A stretch of 52,055 nucleotides of DNA from Aureimonas sp. AU12 (GCF_001463705.1 NZ_BBWH01000014.1:1-52055), one strand, 5' to 3'. Positions 9,027 through 18,313 are shown, counted from the first letter of the stretch. Notes: generated by a model from the letters alone, not told the origin. Translations and numbers: made by a program.

Positions 9027-9892
9027 GCGCGGCGCTTCCCGTTCCGACGCTCGCCCCGCCGCTGCCCGCCAGCCGCTCGCGACGCATTGCCGGCCTTCCC
9101 GCGCCGCTGCTCGCGGGCGCCGCGATGCTCGCGCTGTTCCTGGCGCTGGCGCTGCTCGCGCCGCTCATTGCGCCCTACGATCCGATCTATCAGGACGCCA
9201 CCGCGCGCCTGGCCTCGCCCTCGCTCGCCCATCCGTTCGGCACCGACAATTACGGCCGCGACATCCTCTCGCGCGTCCTCTTCGCCATCCGCATCGACCT
9301 GCAGCTCGCCGTCTTCGGCGTCGCCTTCCCCTTCGCCATCGGCACCGTGGTCGGCACGGTCGCCGGCTATTTCGGCGGGGTCGTCGACACCGTGTTCATG
9401 CGCATCGTCGATGTCGTGCTGGCCTTTCCCTTCCTCGTGCTGATGCTCGCCGTCATCACCATTCTCGGCCCCGGCCTGCAGAGCTTCTTCATTGCCATGG
9501 CGCTCGTCGGCTGGGTCTCCTACGCCCGGCTGGTGCGCGCCCAGATCCTCGTCCTCAAGGGCAGCGACTTCGCGGTCGCCGCCCGCTCGCTCGGCTTTTC
9601 CCATGCCCGCATCATGTTCCGCCATCTCCTGCCCAACGCGCTGACGGCCTCGATCGTCTTCGCCATGTCCGACTGCGTGCTCGTGCTCCTGTCGGGCGCG
9701 GCGATCTCCTATCTCGGCCTCGGCGTGCAGCCGCCCGCCGCAGAATGGGGCATCATGGTGGCCGAAGGCCAGGGCTTCATCTCGCGGGCCTGGTGGATCT
9801 CGGCCTTTCCGGGCCTTGCCATCGTCACGCTTGCCTTCGCCTTCAGCCTCGTCGCCGACGGCCTCGGCGAGTTCCTGGGACGACGGGCATGA
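9023..9892 (+). CDS. dppC: Peptide ABC transporter permease, DppC type
   Basis: The 289-residue permease pairs with DppB. After a short cytoplasmic N-terminus comes a first membrane helix (about residues 28-50), then the family signature HPFGTDNYGRDILSRVLF. Further membrane segments follow, with an EAA-type loop (AARSLGFSHARIMFRHLLPN). The GTG start at 9023 overlaps the dppB stop (GTGA), which suggests translational coupling. The C-terminal region ends with the usual LADGLGEFL-like stretch, here VADGLGEFLGRR. Confidence 0.93.
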   Translation: MSAALPVPTLAPPLPASRSRRIAGLPAPLLAGAAMLALFLALALLAPLIAPYDPIYQDATARLASPSLAHPFGTDNYGRDILSRVLFAIRIDLQLAVFGVAFPFAIGTVVGTVAGYFGGVVDTVFMRIVDVVLAFPFLVLMLAVITILGPGLQSFFIAMALVGWVSYARLVRAQILVLKGSDFAVAARSLGFSHARIMFRHLLPNALTASIVFAMSDCVLVLLSGAAISYLGLGVQPPAAEWGIMVAEGQGFISRAWWISAFPGLAIVTLAFAFSLVADGLGEFLGRRA

Positions 9893-10884
9893 GCGCCGCG
9901 CTGGACATCGAGGGCCTCAGCGTCGCCAGCCGCGACACGGGGCGCGAGCGGCGCATCGTCGACGACCTGTCGTTCCGGCTGGAGGCCGGCGAGATCCTCG
10001 GCCTCGTCGGCGAGAGCGGTTCGGGCAAGACGGTCGCCTGCCGCGCCCTCATGCGCCTGCTCCCGGCCTCGCTCGCGATCTCCGCGCGCCGGGTGGCGAT
10101 CAACGGCCGCGAGGTCTCGAAACTGCCCGAGGCCGAGTTCGCCAAGCTGCGCGGGCGCGAGATCGGCATGATCTTCCAGAACCCCGCGAGCCATCTCGAT
10201 CCGGTGATGCGCATCGGAGAACAGATCGCCGAGACCGTGCGCCACACGCGCGGCTTCTCGCGGCGCGAGGCGGCGCGCGAGAGTGTCGACCTCCTGCGCC
10301 AGGTCGGCATTCCCGATCCCGAGCGACGCGCGATGAGCTTTACGCACGAGTTTTCCGGCGGCATGCGCCAGCGCGCGATGATCGCCGTGGCGCTCGCCTC
10401 AGACCCGAAGGTGCTGATCGCCGACGAGCCGACCACCGCGCTTGACGTCACCGTGCAGGCGCAGATCCTGCGGCTGCTGACCGAGCTGCGCGACCGGCGC
10501 GGCCTGTCGATCGTCTTCATCACTCACGATCTCGGCGTCGTCTCGCAGCTCTGCGACCGCATCGCCGTTCTCTACGCGGGCCGGCTCTGCGAGATCGGGC
10601 CCAAGCGCGAAGTGCTGCTGGCGCCGCGACACCCCTACGCCGCTGGACTTGTCGCCTGCCAACCGGCGGCCAGCACAGGCGCCCGCCGTCTTCGGACGAT
10701 CGAGGGCCAGCCGCCGTCCGCCGGCGCCATGCCGGAGGGCTGCCGCTTCCATCCGCGCTGTTCGAAGGCCGAGGACGACTGCCGCACGCGCCAGCCGCAG
10801 CTTGAGAGCGTCGGCGGCGATCATGCCGCCGCCTGCTTCCACCGGCTCGCCGCACCGGCCCGCCATGGAGGGATCGCCGCATGA
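9889..10884 (+). CDS. dppD: Peptide ABC transporter ATP-binding protein, DppD type
   Basis: The 331-residue ATPase has a Walker A motif GESGSGKT, a Q-loop at IFQNPASHLDP, the signature FSGGMRQR, a Walker B ending IADEPTTALD and the switch histidine in ITHDLG. The C-terminal oligopeptide-transporter extension carries the cysteine-rich GCRFHPRC and DDC elements typical of DppD/OppD. The start at 9889 overlaps the dppC stop as ATGA; a longer frame from 9745 is only an extension through dppC. It energises the DppBC pore together with DppF. Confidence 0.94.
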   Translation: MSAALDIEGLSVASRDTGRERRIVDDLSFRLEAGEILGLVGESGSGKTVACRALMRLLPASLAISARRVAINGREVSKLPEAEFAKLRGREIGMIFQNPASHLDPVMRIGEQIAETVRHTRGFSRREAARESVDLLRQVGIPDPERRAMSFTHEFSGGMRQRAMIAVALASDPKVLIADEPTTALDVTVQAQILRLLTELRDRRGLSIVFITHDLGVVSQLCDRIAVLYAGRLCEIGPKREVLLAPRHPYAAGLVACQPAASTGARRLRTIEGQPPSAGAMPEGCRFHPRCSKAEDDCRTRQPQLESVGGDHAAACFHRLAAPARHGGIAA

Positions 10885-11945
10885 GCGCCGTTCCCTCCTC
10901 CCCCGACACGATCCTCGAAGTCGACGATGTCGAGGTGCGCTTCGCCGCGCCCGGCGGCGGGCCGTTCGGCCTGCAGCGGCGCGAGGTGCGGGCCGTCAAC
11001 GGCGTCTCGCTTTCCGTTCGCCGCGGCGAGACGGTCGGCATTGTCGGCGAGAGCGGATCGGGCAAGTCGACGCTCGGACGCGCCATCCTCGGCCTCGATC
11101 GCGTGACGCAGGGCCATGTCGTCTTCGATGGCATCAAGGTTTCGGACGGCCGGCGCGACGCATTGCGGACCCTTCGCTCGCGCACGGCCATGGTGTTTCA
11201 GGACCCCGCCAACTCGCTGAACCCGCGCCTGACGGTCGGCGAGACGCTGACGGAAGTCCTGCGCGTCCACGCCAAGACGGCGCGAGGTGGGGAAGGCGCC
11301 CGCGTCACCGAACTGCTGCGGCTCGTCGGGCTCGATCCCGCGCTCGCAGGGCGGCGTCCGGCCGCGCTGTCGGGCGGCCAGTGCCAGCGCGTCGGCATCG
11401 CGCGGGCGCTCGCGGTGGAGCCCTCGCTCGTGATCGCCGACGAGTGCGTCGCCGCGCTCGACGTGTCGATCCAGGGCCAGATCATCAATCTCTTCCTCGA
11501 TCTCAAGGACGAGATCGGCCTGACGCTGATCTTCATCGCCCACGACCTCGCCATCGTGCGCCGGCTCTGCGACCGGGTGGCGGTGATGTATCTCGGGCGC
11601 ATCGTCGAGGAAGGCCCGACCGAGGCGATCTTCCGCGCCCCGCGCCACCCCTACACCGCCGCCCTCATCGCCGCGATCCCAGAGATCGACCCGGATCTGG
11701 CGCTGCCCGAGGCGCCGATGGGCGGCGAGCCGCCGAGCCCGCTCGCCCTGCCGCCGGGCTGCACCTTCCATCCGCGCTGCGGCTTTGCCGAAGATCGCTG
11801 CCGGACCGGCCCGCCGCCGAGCCTTCGCCGCGCCGACGACCACGGTTGGGCCTGCATCCTCGAGCCCGGCACGCTGGCGACGCCGGCGCGCAACGTCCCG
11901 TCTCTCCACCTCCCCCTCCGCCCCGACCATGAGGTTCCCGCATGA
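10881..11945 (+). CDS. dppF: Peptide ABC transporter ATP-binding protein, DppF type
   Basis: The 354-residue ATPase is the second nucleotide-binding subunit. Walker A is GESGSGKS (residues 57-64) and the C-terminal cysteine element is GCTFHPRC. Two motif positions are unusual. The signature reads LSGGQCQR (residues 163-170) instead of LSGGQRQR, and Walker B continues DECVAALD (187-194) where Pro normally follows DE. The catalytic Glu188 is present, so the protein is probably active. The ATG overlaps the dppD stop, and the dppA start in turn overlaps this stop. Confidence 0.93.
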   Translation: MSAVPSSPDTILEVDDVEVRFAAPGGGPFGLQRREVRAVNGVSLSVRRGETVGIVGESGSGKSTLGRAILGLDRVTQGHVVFDGIKVSDGRRDALRTLRSRTAMVFQDPANSLNPRLTVGETLTEVLRVHAKTARGGEGARVTELLRLVGLDPALAGRRPAALSGGQCQRVGIARALAVEPSLVIADECVAALDVSIQGQIINLFLDLKDEIGLTLIFIAHDLAIVRRLCDRVAVMYLGRIVEEGPTEAIFRAPRHPYTAALIAAIPEIDPDLALPEAPMGGEPPSPLALPPGCTFHPRCGFAEDRCRTGPPPSLRRADDHGWACILEPGTLATPARNVPSLHLPLRPDHEVPA

Positions 11946-13456
11946 CCCGATCCCGCATGACGCGCCTTCTTGCCGCCACCGCGCTGGCCGCCCTGTCCCT
12001 CACCGCCTCGATCGCCGAGGCGGCCGGTGTCCTGACGATCGGTCGCCGCGAGGATTCCACCACGTTCGACCCGATCGCCTCGGCGCAGAACGTCGACAAC
12101 TGGGTCTATTCGAACGTGTTCGACGTGCTGGTGCGCGTCGACAAGACCGGCACGAAGCTGGAGCCGGGCCTCGCCGAGAGCTGGACCGTCTCGGACGACA
12201 AGCTCACCTACGTGTTCACCCTTCGCGACGCCAAGTTCTCCGACGGCTCGCCCGTCACCGCCGAGGATGCCGCCTTCTCGCTCCTGCGCATCCGCGACGA
12301 GCCGACCTCGCTCTGGTCTTCCTCTTATTCGATCGTCGACACCGCGACGGCCACCGACGCCAAGACGCTGACCGTCAAGCTGAAGGAGCCCTCGGTGCCC
12401 TTCCTCGCCTCGCTGGCTCTGCCGAACGTCTCGGTTCTGCCGAAGAAGGTGGTCGAGGCGAAGGGTGAGGAATTCGCCTCCGCGCCGATCGGCTCCGGCG
12501 CCTTCTCTGTAAAGGAGTGGATCCGCGGCGACCGGGTGATCCTCGAGAAGAACCCGAACTACTGGGACGCCGCGAAGGTCAGCCTCGATGGCGTCGAGTG
12601 GATCTCCGTGCCCGACGACAACACGCGCATGCTCAACGTGCAGGCCGGCGAACTGGACGCGGCGATCTTCGTGCCCTTCTCGCGCGTCGAGCAGCTGAAG
12701 CAGGACGCCGGCCTCAAGGTCTCGCTGGACACCTCGACCCGCGAGGACGCGCTCCTCATCAACCACGAGAAGGGCAAGCTCGGCGAGATCGCCGTGCGCC
12801 AGGCGCTGGACATGGCCATCGACAAGCAGGCGATCGTCGATGCCGTGACCTTCGGCATCGGAACGGTGGCGAACTCCTACATTCCGAAGGGCGCACTCTA
12901 CTACAATGCCGACAACCTGCGCCGCCCCTACGACCCCGAGAAGGCCAAGGCGATGCTGGCGGAGGCCGGCGCGTCCGACCTGTCGCTCGACTACAACGTG
13001 AAGGCTGGCGACGAGGTGGACGAGCAGATCGCCGTCCTCATCCAGCAGCAGCTCTCGAAGGCCGGCGTCACCGTCAACATCAACAAGGTCGACGCCGCCT
13101 CGCAGTGGGACATGTTCATCGCCGGCGACTTCGACGTCGCGGTCGGCTACTGGACGAACGACGTGCTCGACCCCGACCAGAAGACGACCTTCGTGCTCGG
13201 AGACGATTCGAACATGAACTACATGACCCGCTACAAGAATGCCGACGTGAAGGCGCTGGTCGCCAAGGCCCGCACGGAGGCCGACCCGGCCAAGCGCGAG
13301 GCCATGTATGTGGAGTTGCAGACAACCGCGAAGGCCGACGCCAACTGGATTGACCTCTACTACAGCCCCTATATCAACGTGACGCGCGCCAATATCGACG
13401 GCTTCTACCAGAACCCGCTCGGCCGCTTCTGGCTGGAAGACGTCGTCAAGAACTGA
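11942..13456 (+). CDS. dppA: Periplasmic peptide-binding protein of the Dpp transporter
   Basis: The 504-residue product is a family 5 extracellular solute-binding protein. It has a cleavable signal peptide (about residues 1-28, ending IAEAAG). Family marks include the DPIASAQNVDNWVYSNVFD region and the GSGAFSVKEWIRGDRVILEKNPNYW motif. It would capture peptides in the periplasm and hand them to DppBC. Its gene is last in the tightly overlapped dppBCDF-A run, whereas in enteric bacteria dppA comes first. The ligand is unknown; in a PipR-like locus it may be a plant-derived peptide or amide. Confidence 0.93.
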   Translation: MTRSRMTRLLAATALAALSLTASIAEAAGVLTIGRREDSTTFDPIASAQNVDNWVYSNVFDVLVRVDKTGTKLEPGLAESWTVSDDKLTYVFTLRDAKFSDGSPVTAEDAAFSLLRIRDEPTSLWSSSYSIVDTATATDAKTLTVKLKEPSVPFLASLALPNVSVLPKKVVEAKGEEFASAPIGSGAFSVKEWIRGDRVILEKNPNYWDAAKVSLDGVEWISVPDDNTRMLNVQAGELDAAIFVPFSRVEQLKQDAGLKVSLDTSTREDALLINHEKGKLGEIAVRQALDMAIDKQAIVDAVTFGIGTVANSYIPKGALYYNADNLRRPYDPEKAKAMLAEAGASDLSLDYNVKAGDEVDEQIAVLIQQQLSKAGVTVNINKVDAASQWDMFIAGDFDVAVGYWTNDVLDPDQKTTFVLGDDSNMNYMTRYKNADVKALVAKARTEADPAKREAMYVELQTTAKADANWIDLYYSPYINVTRANIDGFYQNPLGRFWLEDVVKN

Positions 13457-13631
13457 CGCCGCACTCGTCACGGTGCGGGCGGCGAAAACCACCCGCGCCA
13501 CCCCCTCGAACAGCTTGCCGGCTGCATGTTCGCCGGCAGGCGCCGGGCTGGCCGATCAACCCGCCGGTTCCAGATGATGCGTCCAGCAGGCCGCCCGTCG
13601 TTTCGACGGGTCGGCGGTGGAGGCCGGACCG

Positions 13632-14777
13632 ATGACCCCTTTCGAAGTCTCGTGGGACGAAGCGAAGCTCGAGGCCGTTCGCGACCGGGTCCGCGCCTTC
13701 CGCATGCCCGTGACACCCCAGGTTTTGGATGGCGAGGGCTGGCGCTATGGCTGCGACCCCGCCTTCCTCGAGACGCTGCGCCAATATTGGCTCGACGGAT
13801 TCGACGCCCGCGCCGCCGAGCGCGAGCTTAACCGCTTTCCGCAGGTTACGCTCCGGGTCGAAGGCCTCGATCTCCATGCCGTCCATCTCGTCGGCGAGGC
13901 CGAGGGGCGCAATCCGCTTCTCCTGACCCATGGATGGCCGGGCTCGACCTATGAGTTCTGGCAGGTCGCGGAACCCCTCGCCTTCCCCAGCCGCTTCGGC
14001 GGCCGGGCCGAGGACGCGTTCGATCTCGTGATCCCCTCGCTGCCGGGCTTCGGCTTCTCCGGCAAGCCGTCCCGCCCGATCGGCCCGCGCACCGTCGCGA
14101 GGCTCTTCGACACGATGATGCGCGAGGGCTTCGGATATTCGCGCTATCTGGCGCAAGGCGGAGATTGGGGCGCCGGCGTCAGCGCTTTGCTGGCGCTCGA
14201 CCATCCCGCGAGCGTCAAGGGGATCCATCTGAACTACCTGCTGGTGCAGCCGGCCGGCGACCCCGAGACGGCGGAAGAAAAAGCCTGGAAATCGGCCTAT
14301 GACGACGCGCAGCAGCGGCTCGGCGGCTATTCCCATCTGCAGGGCACGAAACCGCAGTCGCTGGCCTATGCCATGGCCGATAATCCAATGGCGCAGGCGG
14401 CCTGGCTGGTGGAGCGCTTCCACGACTGGGCCGATCTGCGAGGCAAACCCTTCGAGGAAGTCTTCACCCTCGACCAGCTCCTCACCGACGTGATGATCAC
14501 CGTCATGAACGACGCCTTCCCGACCGCCGCCTGGATCTACGCGGGCGCCGCCGAGGAGGGCATTCGCAAGATGGCGGCGGGGCAGCGGGTCGATGTTCCC
14601 ACCGCCTTCTCGGCCTATCCCGACCCGCGCGCGCCGAACCCGCCGCGAAGCTGGGTGGAGCGCGGCTACCGGCTAACGCGCTGGCGCGACATGCCCCGCG
14701 GCGGCCATTTCGCCGCGATGGAAGCGCCCGACCTCTTCGTCGAGGACCTTCGCGACTGGTCGCGCTCCCTCGCCTGA
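13632..14777 (+). CDS. Epoxide hydrolase with EHN domain
   Basis: The 381-residue protein is an alpha/beta hydrolase of the microsomal-type epoxide hydrolase family. It starts with an EHN domain (about residues 1-105). Catalytic elements are the oxyanion loop HGWPG (100-104), the nucleophile Asp178 in QGGDWGAG and the base His359 in RGGHFAAME. GTGGAGG 8 bp upstream supports the ATG at 13632. The family opens epoxides to diols, but the substrate is unknown. The gene lies 175 bp after dppA on the same strand and may belong to the same plant-responsive region. It converges on the glycerate kinase gene with a 4-bp gap. Confidence 0.9.
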   Translation: MTPFEVSWDEAKLEAVRDRVRAFRMPVTPQVLDGEGWRYGCDPAFLETLRQYWLDGFDARAAERELNRFPQVTLRVEGLDLHAVHLVGEAEGRNPLLLTHGWPGSTYEFWQVAEPLAFPSRFGGRAEDAFDLVIPSLPGFGFSGKPSRPIGPRTVARLFDTMMREGFGYSRYLAQGGDWGAGVSALLALDHPASVKGIHLNYLLVQPAGDPETAEEKAWKSAYDDAQQRLGGYSHLQGTKPQSLAYAMADNPMAQAAWLVERFHDWADLRGKPFEEVFTLDQLLTDVMITVMNDAFPTAAWIYAGAAEEGIRKMAAGQRVDVPTAFSAYPDPRAPNPPRSWVERGYRLTRWRDMPRGGHFAAMEAPDLFVEDLRDWSRSLA

Positions 14778-14781
14778 CACG

Positions 14782-16068
14782 TCAATCGGGCAGGATCAGC
14801 ACCGCCCGCAGGTCGTTGACGTTGGTCAGCGTCGGCCCGGTACGCACGAGGTCGCCGAGCCGGTCGAACAGGGTGTAGCTGTCATGGGCTTGCAGGACGG
14901 CGGCGGGGTCGAGCCCGGCTTCGCGGGCAAGGGCCAGCGTTGGCGGCGAGATCACCGCGCCCGCCGCATCCTCCGTGCCGTCGATGCCGTCGGTGTCTCC
15001 GGCCAAGGCATGAATACCGGGTTCGCCGCCGAGCGCCACGGCGAGCGAGAGCAGAAACTCGCTGTTGCGCCCGCCCCGGCCCGGGGGCCCCGAGCCGATC
15101 GTCACCGTGGTCTCGCCGCCCGAGAGCAGCACCGCCGGCCCGCGCACGGGATGGCCGTGCCGCTTCACCGAGCGCGCGATGCCGGCCATCACGATCCCGG
15201 CCTCGCGCGCCTCGCCCTCCAGCGCATCGCCGAGGATCAGCGGCGTGATGCCGGCGGCGCGTGCCACCGTTGCGGCGGCTTCGAGCGCCATCTGCGGCGT
15301 CGCGATCAGGCGGAAATCGGCCTCGAAGGGCTGGGCCGGCTCGGGCGGAGCGGCGAGACGGCTGCGTACGGCGTCGGGCAGGCCGGGGCCGAGGCGCGCC
15401 GCCAGCGCGCCGAGATCCTCGCCGGCATCGGGATCGAAGACCGTGGGGCCGGATGCGATGGCGCGGGGGTCGTCGCCCGGCACGTCGGAGATCGCCAGCG
15501 TCACCAGCCGTGCCGGACGCGCGGCGAGCGCCAGCCGGCCGCCCTTGATGCCCGACAGCCGGCGCCGGACGCGGTTCATCTCGTTGATCCCCGCACCGGA
15601 GGCGAGGAGCAGGCGGTTGACCGCGATCTTGTCGGCCAGCGTCAGTCCGTCCGCCGGCAGCGCCATCAGCGACGAGCCGCCGCCCGAAACGAGCGCCAGC
15701 ACGAGATCGTCGGGCCCCAGCCCGTTGAGCGCGCCGAGAATGCGCCGCGCCGCGCTTTCGCTCATCGCATCGGGCACCGGGTGGGCGGCCTCGATCACCT
15801 CGATCCGGCGCGTCGGGGCGCCGTGCCCGTAGCGCGTCACCACGACACCGGAGAGGTCGACGTCGGGCCAGGCCGCCTCCACCGCCTGCGCCATCACGGC
15901 GGCGGACTTGCCGGCGCCGACCACGACGCAGCGCCCGCGCGGCTTCTCCGGCAGGAACGGCGCGAGGACACGCAGCGGATCGGCGCTGGCGATGCCGGCG
16001 GCGAACACGCGCTCCAGCCAGGCGCGGGGGTTGAACCCCGCGGTGTCGACGGTCTGCACGGCGCTCAT
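14782..16068 (-). CDS. Glycerate 2-kinase (MOFRL/DUF4147 family)
   Basis: The 428-residue protein belongs to the GckA/TtuD glycerate kinase family. It has an N-terminal DUF4147 domain with VVGAGKSAAVMAQ and VSGGGSSLMALP, then the EMNRVRRRLSGIKGGRLA stretch. A C-terminal MOFRL domain follows, with LSGGETTVT, GRNSEFLLSLA and LAGDTDGIDG. The enzyme makes 2-phosphoglycerate from D-glycerate in the serine cycle or in glyoxylate, tartrate and hydroxypyruvate use. The ATG at 16068 is preceded by GGGGAGG; a longer frame to 16287 overlaps the divergent gene. No other glyoxylate genes are adjacent. Confidence 0.93.
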   Translation of the reverse strand: MSAVQTVDTAGFNPRAWLERVFAAGIASADPLRVLAPFLPEKPRGRCVVVGAGKSAAVMAQAVEAAWPDVDLSGVVVTRYGHGAPTRRIEVIEAAHPVPDAMSESAARRILGALNGLGPDDLVLALVSGGGSSLMALPADGLTLADKIAVNRLLLASGAGINEMNRVRRRLSGIKGGRLALAARPARLVTLAISDVPGDDPRAIASGPTVFDPDAGEDLGALAARLGPGLPDAVRSRLAAPPEPAQPFEADFRLIATPQMALEAAATVARAAGITPLILGDALEGEAREAGIVMAGIARSVKRHGHPVRGPAVLLSGGETTVTIGSGPPGRGGRNSEFLLSLAVALGGEPGIHALAGDTDGIDGTEDAAGAVISPPTLALAREAGLDPAAVLQAHDSYTLFDRLGDLVRTGPTLTNVNDLRAVLILPD

Positions 16069-16250
16069 GATCCCTCCCCGATCGCTCTCTGCCCGCGATC
16101 CTAGACGATCGCCGGCCGGCGTGCAGGAGCCGCGGCGGATCCCTGCCTTGCAACATATCGACGGCATTCGGCTACATTTCGTAACGCTGCGGCCCGAAAC
16201 CTGTCGCCGAAATCCCGCATCCTCGTCTTGCTCGACAAGGAGACGAACCG

Positions 16251-17018
16251 ATGACGAACCCCCGCAAGCTGTCCCAGTCCCCGGCACGGTCCTTCGACCG
16301 CGCCCGGTCCCTCGCCGCCGTGGTGGGCAGACGGCTTCTGGTGCAGGCGGCCCTGTCGGGCACCGTCATGCTCGGCCTTCAGATGGCCTCGCAGATCGAT
16401 CTGGGTCTCTCCGCGAAGCTGGCGGGGGTCGACTGGTCGCAGCTCGCCGACGCCCACACGGCGCCCGAACAGGCGAACAGGGATGCGCCGACGCGCCCCG
16501 ATGTCGAGGCTTCGCACCCGCTGGATCTCGTGCGAACCGCGTCCCTCACGCCGGCCCCCACCACCACGGTCCTGGCTTGGCCGGCGGCCCCGGCCGCGAG
16601 AACCAGCCGCCTTCCGGGTCCTGCCGGGATCGACGCCACCAGGCCGCAGGCCGCGGTGACGGCCGAAGAGCGCCCTCGCCCCGTGACGCGCGCCCGCACG
16701 CAGGGCGCAGGCACCGCATCCGCCGCCGACGTCGTGCGCTTCGACGAATGCCAGCCGCTCTGCGAGTCCCGTGATCCCCTGCTTCTCCAGACGGCGATGG
16801 TGACCGGCGGCCGCGACACGGCGACCATCGCGCCGGTCGCTGAGCGGCTCGTATCCGTCGCTTCGCCCTCGACCATTCCCGAACTGGGGTCGCAGCTCTC
16901 CGAGCCCGCCCCGCCGCTAGCGCGCGGCGTCGTCGGCACGGCCGTGGACGGTCTGGTCGGCGCGCGCGACGTCGCCGCATCGGCGGTCGGCAGGGTCGCC
17001 GGGCTCGTCGGCTGGTAG
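16251..17018 (+). CDS. Hypothetical protein, Ala/Pro/Thr-rich with N-terminal hydrophobic segment
   Basis: I do not recognise this 255-residue protein. Its start is well supported by AAGGAG 7 bp before the ATG. The basic N-terminus is followed by a moderately hydrophobic stretch (about residues 32-52), compatible with a membrane anchor or an uncleaved signal. The middle is low-complexity, rich in Ala, Pro, Thr and Arg. A short segment contains two cysteines (DECQPLCES), and the last 30 residues are small and hydrophobic (GVVGTAVDGLVGARD region). It could be a cell-envelope protein. It is divergent from glycerate kinase and convergent with the histidine kinase. Confidence 0.6.
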   Translation: MTNPRKLSQSPARSFDRARSLAAVVGRRLLVQAALSGTVMLGLQMASQIDLGLSAKLAGVDWSQLADAHTAPEQANRDAPTRPDVEASHPLDLVRTASLTPAPTTTVLAWPAAPAARTSRLPGPAGIDATRPQAAVTAEERPRPVTRARTQGAGTASAADVVRFDECQPLCESRDPLLLQTAMVTGGRDTATIAPVAERLVSVASPSTIPELGSQLSEPAPPLARGVVGTAVDGLVGARDVAASAVGRVAGLVGW

Positions 17019-17050
17019 CCGGTCCCGGCCCGCGCGGCAGGGCGAGCGGC

Positions 17051-18313
17051 TCAGGCGAGGGGGAAGCGCACCTCCTGACGCAGACCGCCGCCCTCGCGAT
17101 GCGAGAGGACGATCGTTCCCCCGTGGCGCTCGATGATCTCGCGCGCGATGGCGAGCCCGAGCCCCGCCCCGCCGCCGGCCTGCGGCCCGCCGGCGGGCTC
17201 CGGTTTGCCACGAGCCGGATCGACCCGGAAGAAGGGCTCGAAGACACGGTCCATCAACGCCGGGGGAATACCCGGTCCCCGGTCCTCGATCAGGACGAGC
17301 GCTTCGCCCGCGTCGCGATCGAGGCTGATCTCGCCGCCGCCGCCGTGGCGCGCGGCGTTCTCCGCGAGGTTGCCGAGTGCCCGTCTGAGGGCGTTCGGCT
17401 CGCCCGTCACATCGAGAGGCCCGACGCCGCCCGGCTCGAACCGCACGGGAAGACCGATTTCCGAGAGGTCGGCCGCCAGGTGCGCCAGGAGGTCCGGCAG
17501 CGCCACCACCTCGCGCGCGCCCGGCGCCACCTCCTCGCGCACGAGCCGGATGGCGCTGTCGGCGATGGCGTCAAGTTCGGCGAGGTCGCGCAGCCAGGTT
17601 CCGCGCTCGCCCTCGGGCAGGAACTCGGCGCGCAGCCGCATGCGGGTCATCGGCGTGCGCAGATCGTGGCCGGCCGCCGCGATCAGCCGCATGCGGCTTT
17701 CCACGGCATGGCCGAGCCGCTGCGACAGGACGTTCAGCGCCCGCGCCGTCGCCTTCACCTCCGCCGGCCCCCGCTCGGGGATCGGCGCCAGCGTGCCGTC
17801 CGGGCGCACGCGTTCGAGCGCGGTCTGCAGCAGTTGCATCGGCCCGACGATGCGCGAGGCCGCATAGAGCGAAACCGCCACGGCCCCTGCGACGACGAGC
17901 CCCAGATAGGCCGTGAGCAGCCGGATCGGCGACGGCGGTTGGCCGAAATAGGGAAGATAGAGCCAGTCCTCGCCGGCGAGCAGCACCGCGAGGCGCACCT
18001 CACCGCCCGCCATCCGCACCAGACGCACGTCCGAACCGAGATGCACCAGTTCGGAGCCTTGTTCCATCTCGTCCAGCGCCTCCATGGCAGGCGTCGGCGG
18101 CGGGCCGACATCGAGGCCGACGCTGCGCGCCGTCTCGGCCGAGCCGGCGAGGAGCCGCAGGATCGAGGCTGCCTGCAGTGAGAAGCTGGCCGTCACGGGC
18201 CGCCCACCGGGATCGCGCGCCAGAATGTGGATGGTGACGGCGGCCGCGATCAGCACGACGCCCACGATGGCGGCGACGAGCAGGGCCGCCAGCCGCGTCC
18301 GCAGCGATCTCAC
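17051..18313 (-). CDS. Two-component sensor histidine kinase
   Basis: The 420-residue inner-membrane kinase has membrane segments at about residues 8-30 and 132-152. The periplasmic sensor region between them is about 100 residues, and a HAMP domain follows. The phosphoacceptor is His216 in AAGHDLRTPMTRMR. The ATPase domain shows an N box with Asn315 and Asn319, a G1 box DRGPGIP (344-350) and a G2 box GAGLGLA. The layout resembles EnvZ-type kinases. Its ATG overlaps the response regulator stop as ATGA, so the two are co-transcribed and translationally coupled. The signal is unknown. Confidence 0.93.
   Translation of the reverse strand: MRSLRTRLAALLVAAIVGVVLIAAAVTIHILARDPGGRPVTASFSLQAASILRLLAGSAETARSVGLDVGPPPTPAMEALDEMEQGSELVHLGSDVRLVRMAGGEVRLAVLLAGEDWLYLPYFGQPPSPIRLLTAYLGLVVAGAVAVSLYAASRIVGPMQLLQTALERVRPDGTLAPIPERGPAEVKATARALNVLSQRLGHAVESRMRLIAAAGHDLRTPMTRMRLRAEFLPEGERGTWLRDLAELDAIADSAIRLVREEVAPGAREVVALPDLLAHLAADLSEIGLPVRFEPGGVGPLDVTGEPNALRRALGNLAENAARHGGGGEISLDRDAGEALVLIEDRGPGIPPALMDRVFEPFFRVDPARGKPEPAGGPQAGGGAGLGLAIAREIIERHGGTIVLSHREGGGLRQEVRFPLA

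Noticed and set aside
6187-13456. An acyl-homoserine lactone quorum-sensing system
   Set aside because: No luxI-type synthase is in the window, and two pocket residues of the receptor depart from the lactone-binding consensus.
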